The notes under the pieces: model-generated
Told to the model about the DNA's origin: nothing
Seen by the model: only the letters and a program-made list of their open reading frames with translations
Database searches by the model: none
In this document: positions 29,027 to 40,679 of the stretch, in pieces
Layout: each line of letters begins with the position of its first letter
How positions within the stretch are numbered: position 1 is the stretch's first letter
Translations under genes and position numbers: made by a program
DNA from: Euptelea pleiosperma
Taxonomy: Eukaryota; Streptophyta; Magnoliopsida; Ranunculales; Eupteleaceae
Assembly: GCA_035048495.1 (NCBI GenBank)
Contig: CM068545.1
Coordinates: forward strand, 18,572,741-18,636,740
DNA length: 64,000 nucleotides
Reading direction: 5' to 3'

Positions 29027-32000
29027 CTAATCGTCATCAGTAACAACAGTTGGACTGTTTGCGCAGCTCTCCTTTTGATGAAGTTCTAATAATTTCTTCT
29101 CTGGATTGCAAAGCCCTGCATCAGGAAAGTAAATATTTGACTATTGGTAGTTTTCCATATCCATGGGAAATTGAACTATGTCAGTGTGTAATCTTAAAAC
29201 TTTACAAATAAACACGAGCATTTTTGACATTTACTGAAGATCAAACAAGATCCCTCTCTAAGGTTATACCCCATGGAATCTCGGCTTAATTTTGCCTATT
29301 AACTACTAAATTTTTTTAATTCTTTATTTTGTATATCGTTTATGGCTTCTCTGCCTTAGTAGCCATTCTTGTGGAACCACCTAAACAATTCCAGATTATT
29401 TTGATTTTACTGTTAAACATTAAGCTGCATAATAAACTTGAACATTTGACATATCTAGCCAACGTAAGAATAAAGAAACAGAAAAACATAAGGAAACACG
29501 AACCTGAACAAGTGGGAATATCCCACACAGCAATGGATGTTGGTGTACAATCTGGTTCACATAACGCTCGATTGTCCTCATGGTTAACATTCATTGCCAG
29601 CATCCACGCACCGATGGTGACATCCTCATTACTAAACATCCGGACACTGCAATTTCAAACATGATACAATTTTGTCATAAAGGAGGAAGAGATGCCAACA
29701 TATCCGAACTATGATGCTTCGAATGGAATTGAACAACTTAAGCATTTCTCGTGGCCTTAGGAGAAGCTGTCACACGCAGAGAAAGCTGACAGCTGAGTCA
29801 GTCAGTCGACATGTAAAGATTACAAACCTCATTGATGTTAACTGAATGGTATGCCAACAGAAATATTAAAGATCCATAAAGCTTAGTTCTCTCTTTATTA
29901 CATGAAAGTATGAAACTACTTGCCTAAAATATTTTATTAGGAAGTTATTATTCAAAATTTCATACACTATGTAGCCATTTAATGGTTTCCTTCAATCACT
30001 GGAATTATGAATTGGGGGAATGCGGCTTTGGAATTAAAAAAGGATCAAGGGGTTTACATTACATCAACCGAGGGTCTCATTTCATGTGAGACCTAAGGAT
30101 CCCCATGTTACATTGATCGGGTGGAAAGGACACTGGGAAGAGAAAAATTGCGACAGGTACAACAGTTAACTTAAAGGCAGAAACTTAGGAGTAATAAAAG
30201 CTGAATTAAAATGACAAGCCTTCCAGAGAAGAATTAAACATCAAATTATTAATTGTGCGAATTTTTGGTTTTTACAATGACATTCACCCATGAGATATCT
30301 AGATTGAATTTGATGAATAATTAAAAAAAAAAAAAAAAACCACAAGCTTAAGAACAAGACCAATCCATGCATGTGCAAATTTATTGATGGAGTGCCTCTG
30401 AGTGTAAGAGTATTGGAAAAATGAGCAACTTGCCTGTCGTTCCTTAAAGAGACCAAGCTTGCAACAACCTCTGCAGAAAGAGCATATATAGGGCCATATG
30501 CATGGAGAAAGTACTCCTTCCCAAGCAAATATGAGAGAGGCTCATACCTGCACCATCACAAATGATCTGGTCACTTCATTCATTAAAAGGTTAGGCATAA
30601 TGGTCACTGGATTTTTGAAAAGGGCAATACAGTCAAACTTAAGATCAATAGACAAAAACAATCAAGAAATCAATAGGCAGTTGTATAGATATCACATATA
30701 TCATGTTCCAAGTTTCAAAAGAATATATAGACTAACCATTTGAGCTTTGGATCAGTGAAAACAGGACCCTTTTTCATGCATCCAAGGTAAGTTTGTGGGT
30801 GGGACCGTTCCTTTGCCAAGAGTAAAGAAAGGCGATCTGACAATAGAAGAAAAAAGGAATCGAGTCACTGATTTGGTTACATGCAATAGCCAAGTGTGGG
30901 GAAAAAAATTCCAGGAACAAAGGAATGTTTATAGTGAGGGAGCATATCATAGAGCTTCCTAAAACAAGTTACCTGGCCTCAAATAAATGTCATCATCAGC
31001 TTTAACATAGAACTCAGAATCGAAAAGTCCATATGCAGCTTTGAAGAAAGCTAACCTATAAAAAGAAAGACCAGATGAGATATGCTGCCATATTAGCAAA
31101 CCATAATCAAAGCGGAACATATTTTACATGAACTATTGCTGGCACTAACGTTTTATATGGCAATTTGCTGTACTTCTCCTCAATGTCTAAGAGCATGAAG
31201 TCGTCATATTCAGCCACCTCTTTTCTGAGCTCTGACATCTTCGATTTATCACTGGTTCTCCCAATCACAAATCTGAAAGCCAAACCGGTCGATTCTTCCA
31301 AACTGCATGCCGTTTGCACAATTCAAAAGGGTGACTATTATTCTAAAAATAAAACATTCCATATTTTTAATATTGAAATAAAATCAGTAATGGCTATGAA
31401 GAATCATTCTCAAACCAGTTTCAGTACACAATCTATAAGAGTACAGAATTAGCAAGAGTCAGAGATCCTCCCAATAAAATTTATTTTAATCCAATTTCCT
31501 CCCAACTGTTCTTGCTACATTCTGATCTTCTGGATATTAGGTCTAGGATAGACATAAGAATAAGAATAAGCAAAGACAGAAAGGCATTAGAATCCATTTG
31601 ATGTCGATGTTCCAGAAAAGATTTAGAGGGACAAGTGTGTGAGTTTGTTTAGGGCTTTGGGCTGTTGATGGATGGTGTTTACAAAAACTTCTTGATTGTG
31701 GAAAAAACAATTCATCACCACAGTAGCTCAAAGAGGAAATATTAGCAATTTGAGACAAGGGATGAGAATAAAAAATAATCCTTGACATGCAGTCCAAATT
31801 GTTGAAGAGCAGTGTGCTCCTACTTGCAATCCCCAATGGGCAATGTAAATAGTTCTACAAAAGGAAGAATGAGAGAGCAGCTTATGGTTGAAGGCAACGG
31901 ACCCAGCACAGCAGCCTAAATATATTTGAGTTTAATAAATGTGGTAAAGCACAGAATGTTATGGGATCACAGTGATCCACATCTGTAAAAATCATACTTA

Positions 32001-33387
32001 TCAAAAAAAAAAAAAAAAAAAAAGTAAAAAACATTCACAAAACATATAACATTATGTTTCAGGTCCAAATGAAATGTCTTGTCGTGAAAATGCAAAAAAT
32101 CAAGGAACATGATATACTCTATCAAATCCTTTCGCAGTCCCTGAGCCGAAACTTTAAACCATGCTGTAGACTCTTAAAATGTAAGTGTCTATAGGAATTG
32201 GAATTTAAAATACTGGCACTAGTTACTATGACCTACTTGTTTTGGTAAATGAACCTATTTGGTACTCAAATTTGTGCTAGAAATTTTGCATTTATGTTTT
32301 CTTTAGGCATCCTCTTATCATCATTCTATACAAAAAGTTAGGGCTCGATTGGATTGCCATTTTGAGGCAAAAAATGATATTTAATGATCAAAATTGCTCT
32401 TAGAAATATCATTTTTTTGGCACAAAAATGGTGATCCAATAGGCCTTTAGTTTTGACCTTTGGGTTTCTCTCCTTCTCTGTCTATAATTATTATTTTAAG
32501 GCAAACAAATTGACAGATTCAATTTGAAAAACTCTCGACTGAGTAGTCTCCAATTCATCATGGTCAAAATGTTATCTCGGAGCTTCCTAAGGGCATAAAA
32601 GGCAGTTGGGTCTCATGCCAAATGCCCTGCAAACATGAAATACCACCCTAATCTCCATCTGGAATCCTGTCAAACTCCATTTCACCAAGCCACAACCCGA
32701 ACAACCTACTTCTTTGGTAGTTACACCATAGAGCTACAACATATATAATGCTAATTCCCATTCATGGCTTCACCGAATAGACTTAAAATCCAGTGTTTTC
32801 AGAGAGACAGGAACACCACTTAAATGTATGACATTAAACAAACTATAAGATCCTTGTACGCAAAAAATGGAAAAGAGTGGTAAACAACTTAGTTTGTTCA
32901 TACATTTGACCATTCTTCATTATTACAAAAGCGGAATTCTATGTTTTGGAGGAAAACCAAACACAAACAGCAAGAGATAACCATTTTCATATCCAACGAA
33001 CCAAAGAGTTAAAAAAAAAAATACAAATTACCGTTGAAGCCCTTGCTGATCAGAAGGCATCCAAGTCTTCCTCAAAGATCTCCGCCTTCCAGCCGATCCG
33101 AATCCAGTCTGGATTCCCACAAACCCCATAACCTTATACCTCTTCTGATCTCCATCGGAACCGACACGATTTGAATCTCCATCACTGTTCCCCCTCTCCC
33201 AAACAACAGAAACAGATCTAGGTTCGGAATTCCTACATTTATACCCAGAACTCGGCCCAAAGATGGCGATCAACCCGAAAAAGAAACCAGAGATCCCAAT
33301 AAGAAGACAACAAATCAAAATCGAGGACCTCTGAGTGTAAGAAAGCCATGACTGGCGAGGATAGAAGAACTTGGGAGAGGAAGGCAT
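29027..33387 (-). CDS. B3GALT14: Beta-1,3-galactosyltransferase, GT31 (B3GALT12/13/14 group), 7 exons
   Basis: Exons in order: 33032-33387, 31150-31302, 30973-31055, 30737-30836, 30434-30547, 29504-29646 and 29027-29115. They sum to 1038 nt, giving 345 aa. This is a type II Golgi membrane protein with a short basic tail and one membrane span at about residues 23-45. Family motifs: [41 protein letters not shown], the metal-binding DDD at 190-192 in [33 protein letters not shown] and [12 protein letters not shown]. The family transfers galactose in beta-1,3 linkage to glycoprotein glycans; the exact acceptor is unknown. The start MPSSPKFF fits relatives of this group, and an in-frame Met seven codons upstream (33408) is the alternative. 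Intron 5 has a GC donor. The sub-number 14 is a best guess from length and sequence. Confidence 0.94.
29647..30433 (-). other. GC-AG intron 5 of the galactosyltransferase
   Basis: The donor is GACAG|GCAAGT, the classical GC-donor context, and the acceptor is ATTGCAG|TGTCC. Splicing here creates a split Ser codon (AG|T) and continues [16 protein letters not shown]. The nearby GT (CAA|GTTGCT) would shift the frame into a stop within five codons. Confidence 0.88.
31303..33031 (-). other. Galactosyltransferase intron 1 (1.7 kb)
   Basis: A GT-AG, phase 2 intron. It contains a poly(A) tract (about 31999-32021) and a small possible MITE at 32340-32448. No coding content. Confidence 0.8.
32340..32448. 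mobile_element. Small possible Tourist-like MITE
   Basis: The left arm GGGCTCGATTGGATTGCCAT is matched in inverted orientation by ATGGTGATCCAATAGGCC. TTA occurs at both flanks. About 110 bp, inside galactosyltransferase intron 1. Confidence 0.45.
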
Positions 33388-33408
33388 GTCTGTTAGGGTC
33401 ACCTTCAT

Positions 33409-33866
33409 AACCCTACAAAACAAGGGTTTTGCAGAGGTGGAGAATCGAAGAAGTAGGGTTTCTGGGATTGCAATCGCAAGTTTTGAAATCTGAAGTTTCT
33501 GCTCAGAAATGAATGCTGGAGAGCATTCATGGCGAGCGCAAATTAGAAGCAGAAAGCAAATTGAGTACACTTTAATGAGAGAGAGACAGAGAGAGAGAGT
33601 TTCAGAATGAATTTGATCTCCTGTGAGACTGTGAGAGTACTTAGGCTATGGGTTGGTGATTGGTGTCCAATACAGTGCTATTGCGCTAATGGACCTTCAA
33701 CCAGTTGGTATTGCTAATATACGCCGTGGGTGTTAGATAAGATCCATGATTTTGTCATTTTTCGCAAGGAGTCAAACTTTCATGACAGTGGCCTGTTATC
33801 GACGCCCATGACGGCCAATGAGTTCTCGGCACGTACCCTGAGTGCTTTTACTAGCATTTTGCTTAA
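33409..33866. other. Galactosyltransferase 5' flank
   Basis: Just upstream of the start, the minus strand carries a CT-rich leader (GA-rich on the plus strand at about 33577-33600). A 23-bp block (33814-33836) is identical to the inner arm of the KARI promoter MITE. No TATA box was identified with confidence. Confidence 0.55.
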
Positions 33867-34072
33867 GGGTAGCTCTACGGGCACCCACATCTTTGGGCTG
33901 GGCACCCCACTTGGACCCAAATGCCCCTCCTTCAGCAGGGCACCCACCCATCCCTTCTCTCTCCATTCCTCTCTCTCTCTACTGTAACTCCCTCCCCCTC
34001 TCTCTCTACTGTCACTCCCCCCTCCCCCCTCTACCCTCTCTCTCTCTCTCACTCTACCCTCTCACTCTCCCT

Positions 34073-34121
<49 letters not shown>

Positions 34122-34450
34122 ACATTGAAAAAAAAAAAATAGAGAAGAAGAAGAAGAAGAAGAGGACGCCATCGTCGTAGGTACGTCTCTCTCTCTCTCT
34201 CTCACTGGAGGTAGTGGTGTTGGAGTGGTGGTGATGGTAGAATGGTGGTTTGGAGCACCCCATACTCCCACAAAATTTTTTTTTGCCTTACGACCTGGAA
34301 CTACCGTGACCACCATGGCAGCCATGCCTGGAACTACCATGGCACCATGGCACCCACGGCCAGGAGCCCAAGTCAGAAATTTTTTTTGGATTTTATTGTG
34401 GGTGAGAGAAAGAGAGGGTAGAGTGAGAGAGAGAGGGGGGGAGAGAGAGG

Positions 34451-34491
<41 letters not shown>

Positions 34492-34628
34492 GAGAGAGAG
34501 GGGGGGAGGGAGTTACAGTAGAGAGAGAGAAGGGAGAGAAGGGATGGGTGGGTGCCCAGCTGAAGGAGGGGCATTTGGGTCCAAGTGGGGTGCCCAGCCG
34601 AAAGACGTGGGTGCTCGTAGAGCTACCC
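33867..34628. mobile_element. 762-bp fold-back MITE with CT/GA arms, Mutator-like
   Basis: The termini are GGGTAGCTCTACGGGCACCC at the left and the reverse complement of the right end, GGGTAGCTCTACGAGCACCC. The arms stay paired through GGCACCCCACTTGGACCC and CACCCACCCATCCC into long CT/GA runs. The flanks are an exact 9-bp duplication TTTGCTTAA (33858-33866 and 34629-34637), as for Mutator-like elements. The centre includes a GAA run (34146-34163) and a CCATGG-rich stretch (34315-34350). ORFs here are low-complexity artefacts. Confidence 0.88.
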
Positions 34629-34637
34629 TTTGCTTAA

Positions 34638-35681
34638 CTTCATCCATGATTTTGTTTTGAAGCATGTATGGTAGGTGAGGTTGCAGGTCCATCATCATCG
34701 ATAAACCCTACTTTCGTACCATACATATGGTCCAGCAGCTTGGTGATGGACGTTCGTATGGGCCACGTTGAACAATATTAGAGACCACTGAACATATGGT
34801 CTATCAGCTGAATAAATCTTTGGTGATGGACGTCCATAGGGGCCGCGTGGAACAATAGTAGAGACTACTGACAGTATGGATTTTGGCCCATTCCTATATG
34901 GACCTGCAGACCAAAAATCAGTCTGATTGGTGATTTCTTAACGTTGGATCTGAGTACCCCAAATAACTCTTGAATCCCGCGGTTAATAATCAACCTGTGA
35001 AAAAATCCAATGGTTATAAATCATAAATTAGGCCGATTTTTGGTCTGTAGGTCTACCTAGAGTTGGGCCAAACATCCATTCGGTCAGTGGTTTCTAAGAA
35101 TGTGCCACCTTGCCATGCGAATGTCAGTAAGCATCCGTAATCAAAGACGTCTGTCATCAAATCTTCATGGGACACTTTTTCGAGCCCACTGATCCATGAA
35201 TGTTTGGCCAACTCTTGGTAGACCTACACACCAAAAATCAACCTGATTAGTGATTTCTAACAGTTGGATTTGGGAATTATTTTTTCATCATGGGCTTCAC
35301 AAAATGGCCCATGGGTGCGTCTTTTTCTTTTAAACCATCCAATGTTTTTTTTTGCATGTAGTAACTCTATCATAGGGTGAGCGAAACATCAACAGTGGGT
35401 CCCGAGAATTTGCTACGTGGCATATTGGGAGGGGGACTTCAAACCATATATGTCATGGTTTTCTTGTTATTTATGTTAACACAAGAAGCTACTTGACACT
35501 TTTAATGGTAGAAGTTTGTACATGGATGTACACGCGACATCCAACACACATACATACATACAAACTATCATGGATGTACACGACATCCATCACACATACA
35601 TACAAACTATATCATGGAGGGAAGGGTGAATATACACATAAACTGAACCATGTTCCATCATCTTTCTCTTTGTGTTTACTC
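34638..35681. other. Intergenic stretch with R2 copies and short tandem duplications
   Basis: At 34720-34865 a roughly 75-bp unit with GATGGACGT, a GGGCC(A/G)CGT piece, GGAACAATA-like and TAGAGAC words is duplicated. R2 phrases in inverted arrangement lie at 34890-35260. At 35520-35610 a roughly 50-bp unit (CATGGATGTACACG, ACACATACATACA) is repeated twice. No gene. Confidence 0.55.
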
Positions 35682-37096
35682 TCACGCTGTAGGGTAAGAG
35701 GCTTCCATAGCAATACCACACAGTCCTTCCTTGGCATCAACATCTCTTTGCATTTTCATGTATCCTTCCGCGCCCCAATCAGTGCCCCACGAGTTCTTAA
35801 CTAACCAATACTTGGTCCCATCGTCAATTGTCCCATAACCAATTGCTGTAACACCATGGTCTAGATCAGTGCCACACTCTCCTGTGAAAATGCCGCTCGA
35901 GTAAAATCGAAAGTCGGATCCACCGGCATCGATAGCAACAGATACTGGTTGGTTGGTCACAGCCTTTAATAGGGCATTCTCATTGTTGGCTGGAACATCT
36001 TCATAACCATTAATATTAGCTGCGTGAGTTGATGCCTCCTTGGTGTTGCAAGCGCTATCGACGCCCTTGTAAGGGTAGCTAGCTTCAGTCGCGAGGCCTT
36101 TGTTGTGTTGGATGAATTCAAATGCATCATCCATTAGACCACCCTCGCATCCTTGATCCTCACCGCTGATATCGCAGTCCACTAGTTCTTGTTCAGACAA
36201 GGAGATCAATTTACCGCTTGTGAGTTGGATAATCCCTTCCATGGCTGCTACTGCTGAGAATGCCCAACAAGATCCTACATTTTGAAACAAGAATATAGCA
36301 AACTGTGAGACAAAAAAAATCAAACATACAACATAGTCACCGATGGTTGCTGTGTACAATTCTCTCTTGGTGAGAGGCCATGGGTTCATCCAACATCGCT
36401 GCGTGGGTGTCGGGTATAACCCAACTTGTATACAGCAGATCCTAGCTGCCACATGGATCTTGCAGGCTAGCCTATATTTCGTAAAATTATTTTTGCCGAA
36501 TTCTTGAACACATTTTTAATGACAAACCCGAATTGTACTCGAACATTTCCTGTACCGTGTTTCTACTGCACTCAGAATTGCCTATCGGAAAAAAAATAAA
36601 ATAAAATATGGGAACCAAATTTAGCCTCTAAATTTTAAATAAATTGTATCTTACCACAGCTACCCTGGTCCTTGATGGGGGTAACAGCACCTTTCTTGGT
36701 CCAGTCCATACTAGTCGGCATCATCGCAGTCACATTTTCGTATCTGAACGATGTAGTCGCCAATGACCTTGATTCGGTAGACTTCCTATATCCATTACGT
36801 GACGCTTTGAATTCCTCGTTGGTTTGGTCCGCAAATTTATTAACGCTCAACTTATAGCGTCGGTCCCCAGCGCTATTGAAAGATTCAATATATTGGGCAT
36901 TGGCCTTGAATATCTGGAAACGCCTCTCCTTCTCCGTGGCATCTTCGTACATACGGCCATAATGCGCCATCCATTGCTCATGCATCTCCGACATAGATGC
37001 TTCATGGAGTGCGCGAGCCATGGCTTGAGAAGCCCATACACTCAAAACACATAGTAAGACCAAGGAGATGCATTGACACTGGCATTTGCAACCCAT
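35682..37096 (-). CDS. Papain-like cysteine protease (SAG39/vignain-like group), 2 exons
   Basis: Exons 36655-37096 and 35682-36274 sum to 1035 nt, giving 344 aa. The GT-AG intron of 380 nt splits the Gly codon just before the active site. Residues 1 to about 27 are a signal peptide with an unusual CKCQCQC start. The inhibitory I29 propeptide (about 38-97) shows the ERFNIN-type pattern ending [11 protein letters not shown]. The mature enzyme begins near [13 protein letters not shown]. Catalytic residues are visible: Gln in DQGSCG, Cys150 in SCWAFSAV, His287 in [11 protein letters not shown] and Asn307 in [20 protein letters not shown] is the usual structural motif. It ends SYPTA, with no granulin domain and no KDEL signal, so a vacuolar or apoplastic senescence-type enzyme is likely. 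The ATG follows a TATA box by 58 bp. Confidence 0.95.
36493..36584. repeat. Interspersed repeat copy in the protease intron
   Basis: Same repeat as at 497-560: TTTTTAATGACAAACCCGA, CTCGAACA and TGTACCG, with CTCAGAATTGC at the end. Confidence 0.6.
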
Positions 37097-37153
37097 GTGT
37101 TACTGACAAATTACTAAGCTAAGACTATTGTTCCAACCATTGGATGGCTTTAG

Positions 37154-37161
37154 TTTATATA
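37154..37161 (-). promoter_or_regulatory. TATA box of the cysteine protease gene
   Basis: On the minus strand the sequence CTATATAAACTA ends 58 bp before the ATG, a good position for a plant TATA box. Confidence 0.6.
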
Positions 37162-37410
37162 GACCCCACATTAGCCCTCCAGCGTTCCGTTCCGACCCGG
37201 GAAAACGGTACAATTTGGACCGATCGGACCCGACTCAAGATTGTGGAGCAGAGGTCTTAATTTAAGTGCTATTATTGTTTGGTTTTGTGCTCTATCTTCC
37301 TGTTGTGAACACTAACAAACCATAACCAGTTTCCAACAAAGTTAGTTTGTTTATAGATTTTCTGTCTTTTCTTGCTTCCATTCATCCCATATTCACAAGT
37401 AGTCCCTTAA

Positions 37411-37656
37411 GGGGGCGTTTGGCAACACAAAAATAAGTAACTTATTAACTTTTATAAGCCTAAAAAGTTAGTTTGGATGTGTTTCATATTTTAACTTTTA
37501 AAAGTTAAAAATTAACTTAAAACTGAAGCTAAATTTTTTAACTTTGAACTTCTAAGAGAAATTACTTCTTAAAAATTAGAACGCCTCCCGATACTTTTAA
37601 TCAATTATTAACTTTACAAGTAGAAGTGCCTTTATTTCTCATTCCCAAACGCCCCC
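37411..37656. mobile_element. Tourist-like MITE (PIF/Harbinger), 246 bp
   Basis: The termini GGGGGCGTTTGG and CCAAACGCCCCC are exact inverted repeats, flanked by TAA on both sides (37408-37410 and 37657-37659). This is the standard Tourist arrangement. The interior is AT-rich with AACTTTTAAAAGTTAA-like self-complementary words. Confidence 0.8.
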
Positions 37657-37659
37657 TAA

Positions 37660-39917
37660 TTGGAGGTTGATCGCTAAGATTATATTAATCCAAGAGTGTC
37701 TTTCACATTCTTCAGCTTCTGATGACAGCTTTGTTGCATTGTAGAAAGTTTTTCCAAAGCTACAAAAATGTAATAGAAGTTCTCAATGTAGGCTCTGTTT
37801 CTTGGACCGGCTGTCCAGGCTTTATTTTGGAACCAGAACCGGAGCCTATAGGAACCGGTTACTAGTCAGGTATCGACAATATAAAAATATTTTTTATATA
37901 ATTATTTTACTAGTGTTTAGGGTTTAGTGTTAAGAAAATAACCTTGATAAATTAGCACTACTACTTACGGGTCCTATCGTTCCAGTTCTGACTTGGTCTG
38001 GGTACTAGTGTGTTAAGAGTTGGAATCTTTCAGTTCCTATTGGTTCCGGGTCTACTCGATTTTGGGTCTTTTCAGTGTAAGTTCTGAGATAGTTAGTGTC
38101 AGAATCGAGGTAATTGGTTCGGTTCCAAGGGTACAAATTGACACCCCTAGTATTACGACGAAACCTGAGGTTTATTACTAATACCTGTCCCCCATGTTGG
38201 TTATACCGCATATCGCCATGCGGCACTCTTGGGGTTCACTGACCAATGAGTGTTTGGCTCACCCCTGGGTGAACCTACATAGCAAAAATCAGCCTGGTAA
38301 GTGATTCCTAGTTGTTGGATTTGAGCATTTTTTAACATGGACTTGGAACCCCAATTTTTTATCCCATGGACTTTTTCATGACGCCCATGATGAAAAATGA
38401 TCAACTACAAGTCTACAAGATAGACTGATTTTTGGTGTGTAGATTTCCCAAGGTTTGGGCCAAACATTCATTGGATTAGTGGGCCTGAAGAGAGTGCCAC
38501 GTGGTAACTTTTGGCATAACCATCACACAACACATGTATTAGTGATCAATACCTTCGGTTTCCTGAGGCAAGTAATAGCTTAATGTTTCATTGTAGACAG
38601 TTTTTTTCATGGGCCTCAAAATACCCTTGTCAGGGGGCCCAAATAGGATATGGGAGAGCATGACTGGGCCTCATAAACTCCTCAGGATCAACACCTGAAT
38701 TGGACTTCTGCTCGTCCGAGGTCCAGAACCTCGAATAGGTCTTATCTAACTGCCAAGGCCTTCAGATAGGGGTGCAATCCACCATTTGCTTGCCCTAATG
38801 TGGAAAAACTTAAAAAAAAAATTGTTTTGATTAGCCAGTCTTCTATTTTAAAGATTGTATGTTTTAAATTTAATTTAATACATTTTCTAAATCATTCTAA
38901 ACAATGCAGTTTTTTTTTTCACATCAAGTGGGCCTTGCTATGGTGGGCCCACCTACAGATACTTCATGTCCTATGGGAATTTTAAATTACTATAATTTTC
39001 ATTTTTATATTCACGAGAGCTTTCTAATGATTCGTTTTTAAACAAAAAAAAAATAAAATTGTATATAGATGTATATAGATTTGGATTGAGTTCTTGTTCC
39101 CTTGCTATTTTTATCTATTCTACTTATTAAAGAGCGAAGGCCCATCCACCAAAATGCCCCAAAATGCCCTTTGCCTCTTGCTTTTTTGAAGTAGTGTAGA
39201 TGAAGAGAGGTGTTTTGGTATTTTTAATGTTAAAAGCATTGCGTCTCATTTAATGCTCTTCTCTTATTAAAAAACTCATTATTTTTAATTCTACCTTCAA
39301 ATTCCTTAAATTTATAAACTGTTTCTTTCATTTTTTTTTTTTAAATTTGTACTTTTTAGAGGTGGTTTGGTTATTTAATATTTTAATATTTCAACTCAAC
39401 TATGAGAGCATTTATTGAACTTAAGGTGGCACCTGAACTGTGTCATTACAAAAATTTGATGAGTGCCCATCATCAAAGTTGATGACAGACCCACAGTGTG
39501 AGCCACATGGCACACTATTAGAGGCTACTGACCGTATGGATGTTTGACCCATCCCTAGATGAGCCTAAGTAACAAAAATCGGCCCGATTATTGATTTCTA
39601 ACCTTTGAATTTGAGTACCCCAAATACTGCTAGAAATTCAAGGTTACAAATAAACCATGAAAAAGTCTCTAATACAACGGATAGAAATTACTACTCAGGA
39701 TGAATTTTCCCATCCTTAGTTGGACAGTGGTCTCTAAGAGTATGCCACGTATAAGGTGCTGCCACATGTAAAGTGCACATGCATCGCATGTGGTGTCCCC
39801 TAGTAGTTACAATAGTACCTACTCTATATTGTACTAATGGTGCATATTCTTATCAATCTGAACTTTCCAATCAAGTGGACCCACACTGGAACGAATAATA
39901 TTTATAAAATAATAATA
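37660..39917. other. Intergenic stretch with hAT-like and R2 repeats
   Basis: At about 37790-38155 GGTTCC/GGAACC words end in GGGTACAAATTGACACCCCT, resembling the 19824 hAT-type MITE, but the left end is unclear. R2 copies occur at 38230-38510 and 39480-39760 with CCTAGATGAGCC, AAAATC(A/G)G and GTGCCACGT landmarks. No gene. Confidence 0.5.
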
Positions 39918-40313
39918 GGGTAAGGATCGGGAGACAACAATTTTCACAACATTTTCTACAACAATTTTGGCGTACCCACATGGAAGATGAATCAATAGCT
40001 GATTTTTTTGTGAGGATGATCTCCTCACCATATAGATCACTCCTACAAAAAATTAGCCCATTCTGAAATTTTAACCCCATCAAGTGTAGTCTTCAAGTTA
40101 ACGGTAAAAATAGACGGTCCATAATTCTTTAACTTCTAATTCAGTCTACGAATGTCAGAATGATTTGAACTTTTGCGAGGATGATCTCCTCGCTATAGAG
40201 ACCATCCTCGCCAAAAATCATCCAATTCCAAAACTTTTAATTTATATATTGGCTCACGCCAATTTTTTGTTGTAGAAAATGTTGTGAAAATTGTTGTCTC
40301 CCGATCCTGACCC
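39918..40313. mobile_element. Mutator-like MITE, family M1, complete copy
   Basis: The termini are GGGTAAGGATCGGGAGACAA and the inverse of GGGTCAGGATCGGGAGACAA. The subterminal part has GATGAATCAATAGCTGATTT and GTGAGGATGATCTCCTCACC, mirrored at the right. An exact 9-bp duplication ATAATAATA flanks it (39909-39917 and 40314-40322), though in AT-rich context. 396 bp, no ORF. Confidence 0.82.
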
Positions 40314-40323
40314 ATAATAATAT

Positions 40324-40679
40324 TTACAAAATTACAGCTATCAGTTTTAACTGTCCTCATTTTTTTCTCATAAAACCCAAGCCATAAAGAATAAGCTCCA
40401 GATGCATAATGACACGTAGACTAACACCGACTGCATGGTGACACAGACCCACTAAAATTCTCACATTTTTTCACCCCATACGTAGCTTTATTTAAATTCC
40501 ACCATCTAATCTTGAACTCAACCTTGCTGGCCATTGTAGCCACCAATCCTTGAACTGCAAATTCTTCATAATGGTGGTAGCAGAAGCAACTATCATGAAC
40601 CTTGTAAAAAGGATCTACCTGCTGCACAATTGCCCATCAAAACAATTCCTTTGATTGGCAATGTGAGCCTGCAAGATGA
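40324..40679. other. MED15 3' flank
   Basis: This is the 3' untranslated region and flank of the minus-strand MED15 gene. No further feature recognised. Confidence 0.6.

Noticed and set aside
29329..29664. 111-aa plus-strand ORF in the galactosyltransferase locus
   Set aside because: Antisense to the conserved NEDVTIG exon and adjoining intron. No independent support.
34062..34574. Long ORFs on both strands rich in Ser/Leu/Pro or Glu/Arg around the CT/GA tracts
   Set aside because: They are translations of CT/GA microsatellites within a fold-back MITE, without any domain or codon bias.
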